From the NCBI GenBank assembly GCA_023052935.1, contig CM041292.1, positions 79,183,669 to 79,247,668 of the forward strand: DNA of 64,000 nucleotides, read 5' to 3'. A program made the translations under genes and the position numbers. This document shows, in pieces, positions 1-11,192 of the stretch. The DNA comes from Piezodorus guildinii. Taxonomy: Eukaryota; Arthropoda; Insecta; Hemiptera; Pentatomidae. Position 1 is the first letter of the stretch, and each line of letters opens with the position of its first letter. Under the pieces are notes generated by a model. That model worked only from the letters and a program-made list of their open reading frames with translations. It did no database searches and was not told where the DNA came from.

Positions 1-573
1 GTAATAAAAAAAGAGTAAATATAAAACAGTTGGATAATAATCTAAAGAAGAAACCATTTTTTATTACTCCCGGTAATAATAATTATAATAATATAGCAGT
101 ATAATATAAATCTAAATAATTAGAGAATTTTTAATCTACAATGAATTGAATTCACTATTCAATTAATGTATTATTGTATTACTATAGTATATAAAGTTAT
201 ACATTCCTGATCAGTTTTTAATTAATTAATTTTATGTATATATTTTTTTAAACGTTTTCTTGACTTTAAGTTTGTTTTTTCGTTTAGGTATTGTTATTTT
301 ACTTTATTTTTTTAAAACTATTGTTTACTTAATAATCATTTTTTCCCAATTACTTATTACCTAATAGTCCTTTCTTATAAAGGTTAAATACACATTGATG
401 ACCTTATGGTTTTACGCCTTAAAACCAAAACAAACTATTCAATATAAAATAAATGTTTCCATAAGGACTTTTATTTTTCATTATTTTTTAAAATTATTTA
501 TACAAGAGGTGTAAATATAGGCAGTGTGTTTTTTTTGTTTGATATTATATTATAATAATAATTTTTTTAAATA
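1..573. other. AT-rich non-coding DNA, nothing recognised
   Basis: Very AT-rich sequence with short homopolymer runs. I see no open frame, repeat family shared with the rest of the window, or splice-flanked coding patch. Confidence 0.5.
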
Positions 574-840
574 CTATTTTTTTCTGAATAGTACAACTTC
601 CTCTGAAGCTAGAAGGTACTTCCTCCAATAAAATAGCCAACACATAACCCCCATTCGGATGCCTCCACAGCTGGTCCAGGATCGAGGCCCGCCGACGAAG
701 ACAGGCGCCGTCGAAAAAAGGCAGAGATAGGCAAGCGCCAAGGGCGACTCCATATACGGTCCAGGTCGCACAATCCGGTCAAGGTCCCGGGTCACGCTGC
801 CCTGTCGACATCATCGTCGTTTACGCGGCTTTAGTCAGCT
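574..840. other. GC-rich patch, unrecognised, open in several frames
   Basis: An abrupt rise in G+C between about 655 and 830 interrupts AT-rich flanks. A minus-strand frame of 73 codons and a plus-strand frame of about 80 codons are both open, so openness alone says little. Neither translation resembles the Ig exons or any retrotransposon domain seen here. It could be part of an older mobile element, a CpG-bearing regulatory patch or an exon of another gene. No function is assigned. Confidence 0.3.
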
Positions 841-922
841 TTCGGCGGCTAACTTCTCAGAAAATATCTTCTCTGTCATCAAATATTACGTATGGTTAAT
901 ATATTTCGGCTTTTAAAGTCCT

Positions 923-1085
923 ACTTTCACTTATAAGCATAGTAAGGGAAAGTATTGCGGTTTGGAACATTTTTGAACTCGAGCTTTCAACAGTGAAACA
1001 AGTTTTAGACTACCTTGGGCTCAAATAATTAAAACTCTCAGGTCTGCGTTTACGTAGTAAGCCATACGGAACTAAATGTAAGTTT
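923..1085 (-). mobile_element. Inverted-repeat element family 1, terminal fragment
   Basis: Begins with ACTTTCAC and continues with a decayed version of the block found at the right end of family 1 (AGTAAGGGAAAGTATTGCG, then a region matching the reverse complement of the 'ttggactcaggg' segment). Only about 160 bp is recognisable. See 58574-59492 for a full-length copy. Confidence 0.6.
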
Positions 1086-1754
1086 CATTAGATTAATTAG
1101 TTATATTTCTAAATACATTTTTAAATTTAGTTACAAGTTCCAGTAGACATTTTATTTCATGTGCGGTATGTTATACCGCTGATGGAATCTCTAATTATAT
1201 TTCGCATTAGCAGTATATTAGATTAACACTCATGCTAAAATGAAACGAAAGACCGGTAGACGACTCGCATTTTTCTTCCATTTTTTTCTAAAATGAACCA
1301 AATTCAAAGCAAGGAGCAACATGAACTAATTACACATATTTACTTGACATCGCATAGACGTCAATACTTATCAATATTGAGAATTCTTCTCTATTATAAA
1401 GCTTCAAATTTTACAGTGTTATGACTCATAACAAAAACTACCAACAGTCGACGAACACATAAGGACTGTTTACAAACGATTTTATGATTGCTTACATATA
1501 AATAAAAACAATCTTATAACATGATAGCTAAAGCTGACATCTTCAAGAATATGAGGAGGAGAATAGAGAAGGTAGTAGGCGAGAGATCTTTTTCTGAACG
1601 CGTATTAGTACATTTGCTGATTATCCTTTTATTGATCACCTTTGAATATTAAAATATGAGTAGAAAAAAATACATAGTTTTTAAAATGTGGTAAAAATTG
1701 GAAACAGAACAAAACTTTAGGTGTTGTATGTTTTTTTCTTCAAAAAGAATGACT
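1086..1754. other. AT-rich non-coding DNA, nothing recognised
   Basis: No coding patch or repeat family shared with other parts of the window was seen here. Confidence 0.4.
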
Positions 1755-1997
1755 GGGGTCACTTGTAGCATAGATGCTAGCATAACAGCCTTCTATGCCC
1801 AAGATCATGGGTTCAAACCCGCTGGTGGCCCTAGTATTTTTGAATGGGAGTAAAAAATCCTTCGGGGACGTTAAAAGGTTGTTCCGAGCCTGAGCGATTT
1901 CAGGCACTCATTAAAGATCCCTGTCCTAATTAAACCTAAATAGGCAAAATTTAGGACACCCACAGTAGCATCGTCCGATTATCCACAGCAGCATAAA
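1755..1997 (+). mobile_element. tRNA-derived SINE, family A, near full length
   Basis: The head has a tRNA-like pol III promoter: an A-box-like stretch around GTAGCATAGATGCTAGC and a B box GGTTCAAACCC. A conserved body follows (GGGAGTAAAAAATCCTTCGG, then a GTTCCGAGCCTGAGCGAT-like block) and it ends near CCACAGCAGCATAAA. The same order of blocks recurs at 26851-27116, 27147-27262, 34851-34975 and, reversed, at 49607-49842, which marks it as a dispersed SINE rather than a tRNA gene. Confidence 0.85.
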
Positions 1998-2714
1998 AAT
2001 AACTGGAAATATGGTTCATGGGTCATTATATATTTAAAAAAGATTATCATATTTTATCAGGACTAGTTTCACAAATATTTCATTGTTTTTAATGAAGCAG
2101 TGGTTGACTAACATTATTGTAGAATTTGAAAAAAAAAAAAATTATGTTAAAGAATCCAACGTTATTCACAATGATTTCAGAAAAAGTACCTTTTATGTTA
2201 CTATAGAGGTTTTAACCGCAAAGTAATAAATGTAAAATTTTTAATATATACATCAAGGTCAAAGAAATCCAATCGTTAGTAGCTGCAATAAAATGCAATA
2301 CTTTAAATTGCTAATAATTGCCATTCAAAATAATCGCCGAATGATTTAAAAGTAAAAAAAAAACCTTCAACATTTTTTCGATTAAAATTTCGCAAGACGA
2401 TCTAGCTTGTTACGATTAGATACGATAGTTTAGTTATAATAAAATGTTTTTAAGGAGTTATCACCCGTAAAACATGGGTTCCTTTTCTTTGAAAAATTCA
2501 TAGCGGGTTGCTGTTAATTATATGTTTCTCAATATGTATTGTATAGCCAGTAAATAACTATTAGCTTAGAGAAACCTTATTAAATACTCATAAATTTATT
2601 GAGAGTGTTATGTGCTAATTACGCCAAGGATGAAATTATAGTGCTATTAAAATGTGAAGTAATTGATATAGAAAGTACTATAAGAGTCGTTATATTAAAG
2701 AAAAAAAGAGAAAA
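1998..2714. other. AT-rich non-coding DNA, nothing recognised
   Basis: A few homopolymer runs and no recognisable coding or repeat family. Confidence 0.4.
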
Positions 2715-2862
2715 AAAAGGTTTAACTGGGCTAAAGTTAGCCCGAGGTAGTTGAGTAAGCAATCTCCTTGGAGTGAGTCAAGGTTACGTACGGCCTCTGA
2801 GTCATACTATCGGCCTTAGCAGTTCGCTCCTTAAGGGTCACCAGCCTCATAACTAACTGTTA
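2715..2862. other. GC-richer patch, possible unclassified short element
   Basis: About 150 bp of higher-complexity sequence (GTACGGCCTCTGAGTCATAC region) in AT-rich surroundings. It has no clear A or B box and no open frame of note. It may be a short retroelement of a family with no second copy in this window. Confidence 0.25.
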
Positions 2863-2904
2863 ATTAAATGGAACTCTTGTATTCACATTATTTTTAATAT
2901 ATAC

Positions 2905-2908
<4 letters not shown>

Positions 2909-2939
<31 letters not shown>
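2909..2939. repeat. (AT)n microsatellite
   Basis: Uninterrupted TA dinucleotides of about 30 bp, preceded by an imperfect ATACATATGTGTATAT stretch. The next 450 bp, up to 3405, is AT-rich with no recognised feature. Confidence 0.9.
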
Positions 2940-3409
2940 CAAATATACATCTGTGATTCGTTTTTGAAAAGAGCCGAAGTTAATAAGTCAGTGATCGTAG
3001 TTACATTTGTGGTAGTTTTATGGTGGGTAGATTGTTAGATGCCGAACTTATGTTGAACAGTCGAGAGGTTATCACAATACTGCGATTTAATGTACTGTCG
3101 GTTGTACCTCAACAAAACACCGAGTCACATTCGGATCTAGTAAACCTGAATAGGAATATAAGTTTAAAAAAATAAACATAAATAATAATAATATGTATAT
3201 AATAAATAATAAATAAATTCTTTATTATTTTGGGCCTATCGCTTTAGAATAAAATATACAGAATGTACGAAATGTGATTTGGAATCTTAGAATACATTAA
3301 ATACATATAAACATGCTAGCAATTACTTTTATGAAATAGATAGATTATGTAAATGAGAAGAAAACAACAAAAAAACCTTATTTACAATACTATTGTGCCT
3401 GTATGATTA

Positions 3410-3745
3410 TTAAATGATTAAATATGCGGGATTAAAGGTGGAAAGAGAGTTGGAGTGACGGATGGAAGGATGAATAGAATTCCATAGAATTAAAGATCGA
3501 ATAAGAAACGATCTGTTGAAATGTGCCGGTCGGTGGGCCGTAGTAAATGTGAAGGCCTGAAGAATTGCTAGAATTGTATTGTAGAAGGTCAAAAATGTAT
3601 GATGGACGGAGGAATTGGATAACTTGGTAGAGGAATGATGCAAGGAAATACTTGCGAAGATTGGAAGGGTAAAGCCGCTTCAACTTGATATAAAATTGGG
3701 ATATGGAGGTGTACCTAGGGACCCCGAAGATTAATTGAACCAAAC
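3410..3745 (-). mobile_element. LINE 3' coding remnant (L2/CR1/Jockey-type C-terminus)
   Basis: On the minus strand two overlapping frames give the typical C-terminal tail of a non-LTR retrotransposon ORF2. The first reads KLKRLYPSNLRKYFLASFLY and FLRPSYIFDLLQ. The second, after a frameshift, reads RSFLIRSLILWNSIHPSIR and SLSTFN. The family pattern 'YF-L-FLYK-L--PSYL-DLL ... LWNSLP--IR---SL--FK' is kept. There is no RT core, so this is a 5'-truncated, frameshifted copy. The exact clade is uncertain. Confidence 0.7.
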
Positions 3746-3924
3746 AATTAATTAAACATTTTATTTTTACTAAGAGATCCCCTGATAAACCACTGTATAC
3801 TGTACAGCAATAGTTGAATTGGGGAAATATTATAGAGGTGACGAGGATTTTTTAGGTTTCATACGGGAATAGGTGACGAAAGGAATTAAGCTTTAAGGAC
3901 GAAAAGGTATGGTGGAAGATTTCG

Positions 3925-3925
<1 letters not shown>

Positions 3926-3991
<66 letters not shown>
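3926..3991. repeat. (AT)n microsatellite
   Basis: About 65 bp of uninterrupted AT dinucleotides, lying just 5' of the RTE-like LINE remnant that starts near 4005. Confidence 0.95.
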
Positions 3992-3995
<4 letters not shown>

Positions 3996-4004
3996 TATGT
4001 ATGC

Positions 4005-4170
4005 GTCAGAAACGACCACAATTGGAGCATCAGGCATAATAGAAACAGAAAAAATGGAACGTAAAATTCTCAGGAAAATATTTGAGCCAATACACAGAGA
4101 TGGCATCTGAATAAAAAGACCTACCGCTGAGCAATACCACCACACTGACAGACTCACAGACATGATAGAA
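4005..4170 (+). mobile_element. RTE-like LINE remnant, left part
   Basis: The frame reads YASETTTIGASGIIETEKME then RKILRKIFEP. This matches the post-RT region of RTE-type retrotransposons, where the usual pattern is 'YGSE-WTL-K-----L--FERK-LR-IFGP'. The coding sense breaks off at an R1-like insertion and resumes at about 5114, so this is the left half of an interrupted element. The last 12 bases (4159-4170) are the target duplication of that insertion. Confidence 0.65.
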
Positions 4171-5101
4171 CAGCTCTAGCCCGATTGATGCCCAACGTAG
4201 GCGGACCTAGAATTAGTCGGAGACTATTAATGGCGAGCATCGTCTCATCCACTCTTTTATACGCAGCCCCAATATGGAATAATGCCCTGGACACACTGAC
4301 TTACAGGAGACCCATTGTGTCAGTTTATCGCCGAAGCGCCCTGAGGGTGATTAGTGCATTCCGCAAAGTATCTTACGAAGCTGCATATGTGGTGGCCAGG
4401 ATGCCACCCATTGAACTGCTGTCGGAGGAAAGGCAACGTACGTATAAAAGTGTTGTCCACATTCCTGGAAACGAAGGAACGAGAGGAAGCAGACAGTCCA
4501 AAAGTGGCAGCGACGCTGGGATTTGGCAGCGAGCGGAAGGTGGACCCATAGGCTGGTACCTTGCTTCCAACCCTGGATGGATAGGAGCCACGGGAAGTGG
4601 ACTACTACCTGACCCAAATGCTCACTGGACATGGCTGCTTCAGAGCCTACCAATTACGGTTTAAGTTGGACAATACAGCAGAATGTCCAAGATGCCCAAC
4701 AATAGATGAGACAGTAGAACACGTATTCTTCTGCTGTCCTCGCTTTCAATTAGAGAGGGAAGAATTTCAAGAAATATGCAGATCAGAAGCTACACCGGAC
4801 AACATCGTCAACCTCATGCTACTTTCTCAGGATAACTGGATGGCGGGCCAACATCTGGCTGCGGACGTCATCAAGAAATTGAGAATGGAAGAGAAGGAGA
4901 GGCGTCCCTATAAATATGGGGTAAGGCGCCTAACAACGGGGCGGCACACAGCCACTCTCCTCCACGAAGTAATGCCTAACGGTGGTTCCGTGGAGGGTGA
5001 GAAACAGGTGTAGGGAGGTTGGTTTTAGTGGGTAGAAATCCCACACACGGATAGCTACGGGCCTATCCGCGTCTTTTGAAGATTTCCACCTACCCTCGTA
5101 A
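4171..5101 (+). mobile_element. R1-like LINE, 5'-truncated, inserted in the RTE-like LINE
   Basis: The coding begins with RTALARLMPNVGGPRISRRL and LYAAPIW, the thumb region after the RT domain in R1-clade elements. After frameshifts near 4440 and in-frame stops it continues with VDYYLTQMLTGHGCFRAY, then a CCHC-type zinc motif (C-P-R-C ... H-V-F-F-C-C-P). The final frame ends at 5013 and about 90 bp of 3' UTR follows. It is bounded by GACATGATAGAA (4159-4170) and GACACGATAGAA (5102-5113), a 12-bp target duplication with one mismatch. It has no RT core and is inactive. Confidence 0.75.
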
Positions 5102-5475
5102 GACACGATAGAAAATGCAGACTAACTTTCTAAGAACACATACAGAGAATGGACTACACCAGACTTACTAAAAGAATCTTTGATTTAGTTAACAGTCAAT
5201 GCCAAAAAACAAATTGGTATCATGAAATAGAGAAAGACTTGAGGCAGGTGGGGATCAACAAGCAAATAATAGGAGACAGAATTTGGAAACACAAACTTTA
5301 TGGTAAACGAGATGAGAAGACAGGAGCATTGTGGACCGAACAAAGAAGGAGGAGCACAGTCAAAGGATGAAGAGATTTTGGGGAGAGAAGGAAGTAGACA
5401 AAGAAGTGTAAATATGTCATCGTGAGATAATCAAGTCTAACACTGCCCATAAGCGCAAAAATTATATGAATGAAT
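5102..5475 (+). mobile_element. RTE-like LINE remnant, right part with 3' tail
   Basis: After the R1-like insertion the RTE C-terminus resumes: CRLTF, a stop, EHIQRMDYTRLTKRIFDLV, then WYHEIEKDLRQVGI and GKRDEKTGALWTEQRR. This is the basic tail that follows RT in many insect RTE-type proteins. The element ends in a short TGAATGAATGAA tail at about 5465-5475, which is the usual microsatellite-like 3' end of RTE elements. Confidence 0.7.
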
Positions 5476-6769
5476 GAAGTTTAGATTCAGTAGACAAAAT
5501 AACGGTAAACGTATTCACAAAAAATATAATTAGCTCCCGTGTAAATACCTTTTTTCTTCATCATCAAGATAAAAGGACACGGTCTATTATAGATGAGGCT
5601 GATTTTGTGAGACTGGTGTGAAAATAGCTAATACCTTAAGTATGTATATATTCTGAGGAGGAAGAAAGTGATATAACCAACGCATTTTATCCGTCGGAGA
5701 GGTAGACCGTCTGAGCAAGTGCATGAAGCTGGACGGGGAGGTCAGGTGGCAGCCAGGCTAACATGAAGAGGAGCGAATAATGGTGTACAAAATTATTTTA
5801 AAAAACAAAGAACCGCATTCAACTGCAAACCAGAATAGCACAACAGTTTAGTAATAAGTTCCTTCATTCACTTTTGGTAGGATAAGTTCAGGTTCTGTAA
5901 AGTTTGTACTAGTAATAAGGAGCAACATAAAATAGTAATTAAAAAAATATATAAATAATTCTTAGCAGCAGTGACAAATCCAATTTGTAATACTAGTTCG
6001 GCCGAAATAGCAGTTTATTTTTGCTTAAAAAGTTGAAATAATTTTAATATTAGAGTATACGTCTAGACACAAGCATGTTTTCATCTTAAAAAAATACTTT
6101 TTTTTTTTACAGTTTTTCCACAAAAATTAACTTCTTGTTCATATAGCGTTACCATGATGATTTTTATTTAAATACCATTAAATTTACTGCAAGTTTCATA
6201 AATACTAGATATCGAAAAATGTGGAGCAAATACTCAAATACGCAGTTATTGTAAAACTAAAAGTTTGCACACGATTTAGGTAGTAACTCACGTTCTGAAA
6301 TCACAGGATCTCGTAATTTTTAAAAATTATATAGAATTTTTAGTATTTGAAAAACTAATATAAATTAATCTCGTATATGTTATTACAAAATTAACTCCCT
6401 TTTTTTTGTTGCTTTATTTCCTCCCTCCCTCCTCCCTCTATAGCCTCTCTGTAATTTTGTAAAATCTGTATTTTTAAAAATAAGAAGTGTGTTTTTTTCT
6501 GCTCTATCCTTTTTTCCCTTTTAAGGCCGAGTTACACGCTGATAAAAGAGGGTAGTGAAAATACGTGAAAGCGAGTGCATGTGAGAATTCACGAAAGTAG
6601 CGTGAGAGGGGCAATGTATGATCTTCTTCAATGAATTCGGATAATAACATCAAATATTACTTTCAATAAAATTCTATTATATCATTAAACATTATTGTTA
6701 AAAAGAAAAAAATTACATTAAATGATGAAATTATATCATAGCAACAACTGTAATATAAAAATTATAAAA
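5476..6769. other. Non-coding DNA, nothing firmly recognised
   Basis: Mostly AT-rich. A slightly GC-richer spot at about 5690-5770 has no recognised coding sense. No splice-flanked Ig-like exon was seen on the minus strand. Confidence 0.4.
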
Positions 6770-7368
6770 AAGTTTTTTTTTAATTTAAAAACATCATTTT
6801 ATTTATATTTTGTTTTTGCCTCTACCCTACAGGGTCATTGGCAACTGTGGTTTTCTATATTTGGTTGTAATACTTAATTTCTTTTAAATAACTCAGTGAA
6901 TTCCTCACCTTTTCTTCATCATCATTCAATATATCTTTTAGGGTTCCAGTTAGTTTAATATTACGTCTTGATGTTTCGAAAAGGGGACACTCTAATAACT
7001 TAATAGTTTTTGGAGCATTATCGCAATATTCGCAGGTGGGTCCATGCAGATTTCTCAAAAGGTAACCGTGGGTAAACATGAAATGATTTCCTCTTTTCTA
7101 GAAATCCTCGTGCTCATGGTCCATTTTTTGGTGTCTCTTTTTATATCTAGCAGTTTAGATTGTCCTGTTATCCACGTTGTTTACCAGGTTTTGAAGAGAT
7201 TTTTCTTCAATTGCCTGATCCAGTCTTCTACTGTGAGTTCCTCCAGTACCGTGCTTTCAGATCTGTTGCCTAGTCTGGCCAAGCTGACGGCCCTATCTGC
7301 TTCTTCGTTGTCTGGAATACCACAATGTGCTGCAACCCAGGACTACAAAGCCGCGAGTTAATTAATGC
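6770..7368 (-). mobile_element. I-like LINE remnant: RNase H end, zinc motif and 3' UTR
   Basis: Read on the minus strand from 7368: WVAAHCGIPDNEEADRAVSL, the RNase H motif around the last catalytic Asp (usually WVPGH-GI-GNE-AD). After a stop and a frameshift comes FTHGYLLRNLHGPTCEYC, a zinc-binding tail (C-x2-C ... H/C), and a short 3' UTR containing GACCCTGTAGGGTAGAGGC before AATAAA-like sequence. This is an RNase H-bearing non-LTR element of the I group, 5'-truncated and inactive. Confidence 0.7.
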
Positions 7369-7981
7369 TAGGTATCTTTATTTTTTAAATTATTTCAATG
7401 CACTTCATGTCAAACATGTCATTTTAAATAAAGGTGATAATTATCGTCTATTTCTTTTTCAGTAATAGCTAAGACATTAACACAATATTTTTCCAAAGAA
7501 AATTTCAACAATTGTTAGCTATACAATATTTCATAATAAAAATACCATTTGCATCGGTTAGGGAGTTCCCGTGACCAAATACGCCCTACCTTTTCTGCAC
7601 AATGTTGCAGCAAAGTAGTGAAAATGTCAGAATTAATTACTTAGAATCTACAGCGCAGTAATTAGATAAATTTTTATATAAGGAAATGCTCGTTAATCGC
7701 TGAGCCTTGTTAAGTAACCAGTTCGATAGCCGTTTATCATTGCAAAATATATGCCACGCCGTTGCAATTTCATTCAATTACTGTAAAATTACACCAATTT
7801 CAGTGTTTTTATATAATTCGTGGTTATTGTTAATTGGGAAGAAGCTATAGTTATAGATGAACAATATAAATACTAAAGTTTTAATGAAAAAAATATTATC
7901 TTATACGCCGAATTGTAAAAGTTATGGAGAGTGGTGAAAAGCCGACAAAACTAATTGTTTGTTGCAGATAATAATACAATA
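7369..7981. other. AT-rich non-coding DNA, nothing recognised
   Basis: No coding patch or shared repeat was seen. Confidence 0.4.
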
Positions 7982-8018
7982 GATTACGTTTCGAGGTATT
8001 GTTGCCTCATCTTCAGAT
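7982..8018 (-). other. Penelope-type terminal motif, hammerhead-like stem
   Basis: The minus strand reads CTGAAGATGAGG, an 8-nt loop, then CCTCGAAACGTAATC. A GAGG/CCTC stem is followed by CGAAACGT. The same layout occurs in the tail of the Penelope-like element at 46001-46034 and in the foldback at 21657-22010. It suggests that AT-rich DNA around 7920-8240 derives from a Penelope-like terminal repeat, although no coding sequence remains. Confidence 0.4.
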
Positions 8019-8813
8019 TAACCAATTAATATAAAAAACAATTTAATATCATTATCATATAAAATTTTTCCATATTGCACAAATATAGTTCATTTATATC
8101 ATAATCACTTTACTTATATACATCACTTATACATAATAATTTCGTCATTAATTGGTTAAATTTTCTTTCAATATCACATAACTTGAATTGCTTCAACTTT
8201 AGCACTATTATGTATATACAAGTATGAATTAATTAAAATAAGTAATTAATTAAAATATAGGTTTTGAATATTGGAAACTTGATAGAAATAAATACACCGT
8301 TTTTTATATTTAATAGACCAATCAAAATTTAATATTATCAACATATAAAAATCAGATGTTTGGTAGAAATAAAGTACAGACAAATATTTCAGACCACCAT
8401 TTTTATATAGGCCATGATAAAAAGAAGAACTTGATAAGGTCAGAATCAAAATTCCCTGACCAGCCTCACCTCTTGCTGAACTTTAAGGAAAGTATTCTGA
8501 CCTTTGATAGTTTCTTAAGATACTGCACCAGATGAACCATAAATCAATAGTTAAAACATGACAAATAATCGTGATCGTTTCATTGAATATATTTCATAAC
8601 CTATTATTTGATTTTATAGATTCCAAATAACTTTATTTCTTTGAATAATTGAACATATGTTTCATTATCAGTTACCTGGATCAACAACTAGATAAGATCA
8701 TTGTAAGGAGCTATCGAACGAATTGTTCGTATTTTATTTAAAGAACTGTTCTATCGATAATGACTCTTCAAAATCATCGTCAAAATTCAATAGTATTGCA
8801 CTTTTAGCAATTG

Positions 8814-8816
<3 letters not shown>
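8019..8816. other. AT-rich non-coding DNA, nothing firmly recognised
   Basis: It contains ACCAATTAAT near 8023 and ATTAATTGGT near 8150 as a weak inverted pair, which may belong to the element bearing the motif at 7982-8018. No gene was seen. Confidence 0.35.
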
Positions 8817-8880
<64 letters not shown>

Positions 8881-8900
8881 CATACATACATACATACATA
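8817..8900. repeat. (AT)n then (CATA)n microsatellite
   Basis: About 58 bp of AT dinucleotides run directly into six CATA tetranucleotides, just 5' of the truncated LINE at 8921. Confidence 0.95.
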
Positions 8901-8920
8901 TATTGTATATCATGAAATGG

Positions 8921-11063
8921 GACGATGTTTTATGTTCCTCCATTGACGGTCGACATCCTCACTTCCAACCTGATCACCCTCCTTGACAAACATGCTCTCC
9001 TAAAAACCCGTACCTTCCGTCGCAGACCTGCTCCGTGGATGTGTCAAGAAACAAGAGAACTAAAAGAAAACGTGAGACTGCCCGTAGGCGCTTCAGAGTT
9101 ACAAGATAAGCAGACGACTACGAAGCGTTCAGGGCAATTCGAAACTTGACACAAACAACAGTAAGACGAGCGAAATCCAACTATTTTCAAGAAGCCCTGT
9201 CCTCCGCTCCTGATCCTAAATCCAGATGGCAACTTCTTCGTAAACCCTACCTCTGTAAATCCTTTACCTGTTCAGTCTTCCCTGTATAACCAACGAACTA
9301 AATTCATACTTCTTATCCGACTCCTCCAACATTACACCAGCCTTCTCTCCTAACATATCCCTTTCATCATCATTCAATTCTGACAACTTTTATTTCTCCT
9401 ACATTTCACCAACAGACCTCATATCTTTCATAATGAAATCCCGTACTACTTCCTTAGGTTTCGATGGAATTCCAGTAAAATTGTAAAAATTATGCCTTCC
9501 AAAAATAATGCCAGTCTTCTTTTCATCTACAATTTTTCCCTCCAAAACTCTGTTTTCCCATCTTCTTGGAAACAAGCTTTAGTTCATCCTATAAACAAAA
9601 TCTCTAACCCATCAGCTCGACCTATATCCATCCAAGTATCTAATTTTCTAGAAGAAACTAACAAACTTAACCCTTACCAACCCGGCTTCTGACCTGGCTA
9701 CTCCACGCAAACCGCTCTGACCAAAATCACTAACGATATTTTACCGCTATAGATGAAAAAAGTTATACTTTTAGATTTTACCAAAGCCTTTGATTCCCTC
9801 AACCATTCGATCCTTTTCTCTAAATTAAAATCATTATCCTTTTCCAACAGTTCAGTTCGATGGTTTCAATCCTTTCTTTCCAACCGCACTCAAGCGGTTT
9901 CAAATTCAATCAAATTCCTAATCTGATTTCCTTGCCCTATTCTCAGGCGTTGCCCAAGGCTCGAGTATTTTGCCCCTTTCGTTCAATACCTACATCAATG
10001 ACCTTCCTAATTCAATCCACCGCTGTTCCTACCACCTATATGCTGATGACCTCCAAATCTATTTATCCTTCCCTCCCTCCGAGTTATCTGTAGCATTTGC
10101 CAGTATTCAGATAGACCTAGATGGAATCAGTGCCTGGGAAAACCTGAATAACCTGAGGCCTAATCCTACAAAAACTCAGGCCATCCTTATTGGTTCCAAA
10201 TCCCTCCTCCGATCTATCACCACCCTTTCTCCGCTTTTAGTAAATGATCATCCTATTGTTATTAGTTCCTCAGTTAAAAATCTTGGCATCATCATCGACC
10301 AAAACCTATCCTGGAAACCCCAAATTTCCCGTCGATCGATTAGTACCTTGAAATTATTCTACCGATTCCGCCATCTCTTACCACAATCTACCCGTAAACT
10401 CCTAGTTTCATCACTCATTTTTCCCCACTTTGACCTCGAGACGGTCCCACGTCTACGACGAGTTAAAGTGGTTAACCCCAACCTTTCGAAGGTAATATTT
10501 CCTTGGATCATTCCTTTATCAAATCATAAGCTCCCGCCATCCATTTTATGTCTACAGCCTTCTGGTATTTAAATCCTCAACCCATCACCAGGAAACAAGA
10601 TCCCGTCTGTCCGACCTCCATACTCCTTTCCATAGAACCAAAAAATATGACTACTCCTTTTTAGCCCGTTCCACTGCCTTATGGAATACTCTCCCTTCAA
10701 ACATCTGCCATGCCTCCTTCCCTATCAACTTTTAAATCCCTGCTCTTTCAATACTTCCTTTCTCTTCAGACAGATGTAAGCTAATTTTTATTATGCCAAC
10801 TTATGTAAGGTGAATTTTACTTTAATGCACTTACTTTAATGAGATGTAAAAGTTACATTTTATGTTTATTATTTATTTATTTCTTGAATTTGTAAATAGA
10901 GATATGACCCTTTTTTCTTATTTCATTATTGTGTTATTTAATTGTAGTTATTTATTGTTTTTGGCCAGTTATGATTTATTATTTTTTTCATAATTGTTAT
11001 TCTTAAGAGACATTGTCCCAGAATAAAGTTTTTTTTCTATTTCTATCTCTATTTCTATTTCTA
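8921..11063 (+). mobile_element. L2/CR1-like LINE, 5'-truncated and multiply frameshifted
   Basis: The order is that of a non-LTR ORF2. The end of the endonuclease gives DKHALLKTRTFRRRPAPW at about 8980-9045. The RT follows with LDFTKAFDSLNH (9770-9805, catalytic Asp in the KAFD motif), then SGVAQGSSIL and NDLPNSIHRCSYHLYADD (9996-10050, catalytic ADD box), then LGIIIDQNLSWK in the thumb. The C-terminal 'LWNTLPS--C-A-SLSTFKSLLF'-type tail is at about 10680-10750. An AATAAAG signal is followed by a CTATTT-rich short-repeat tail (11035-11063), as L2/CR1-type elements have. Many frameshifts and stops make it inactive. Confidence 0.8.
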
Positions 11064-11065
11064 CA

Positions 11066-11192
11066 TAGACCCAGTTTCTGATATTTATTCAATTAAGCTG
11101 GTTTGTATTTACTTTTTTTTGTATGATTTACCACCTGTAATTTGGCCTAAGCCTGTTGGTGGATGATGTAAAATAAAAATAAAAAAATTTCT
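11066..11192 (+). mobile_element. Possible second LINE 3' tail
   Basis: CCTGTTGGTGGATGATG followed by an A-rich stretch with AATAAAAATAAAAAAA looks like a LINE 3' UTR end. No coding part remains. Confidence 0.35.

Noticed and set aside
7044..7361. 105-codon plus-strand frame
   Set aside because: The minus strand here carries the RNase H motif and zinc tail of an I-like LINE; this frame is its antisense.
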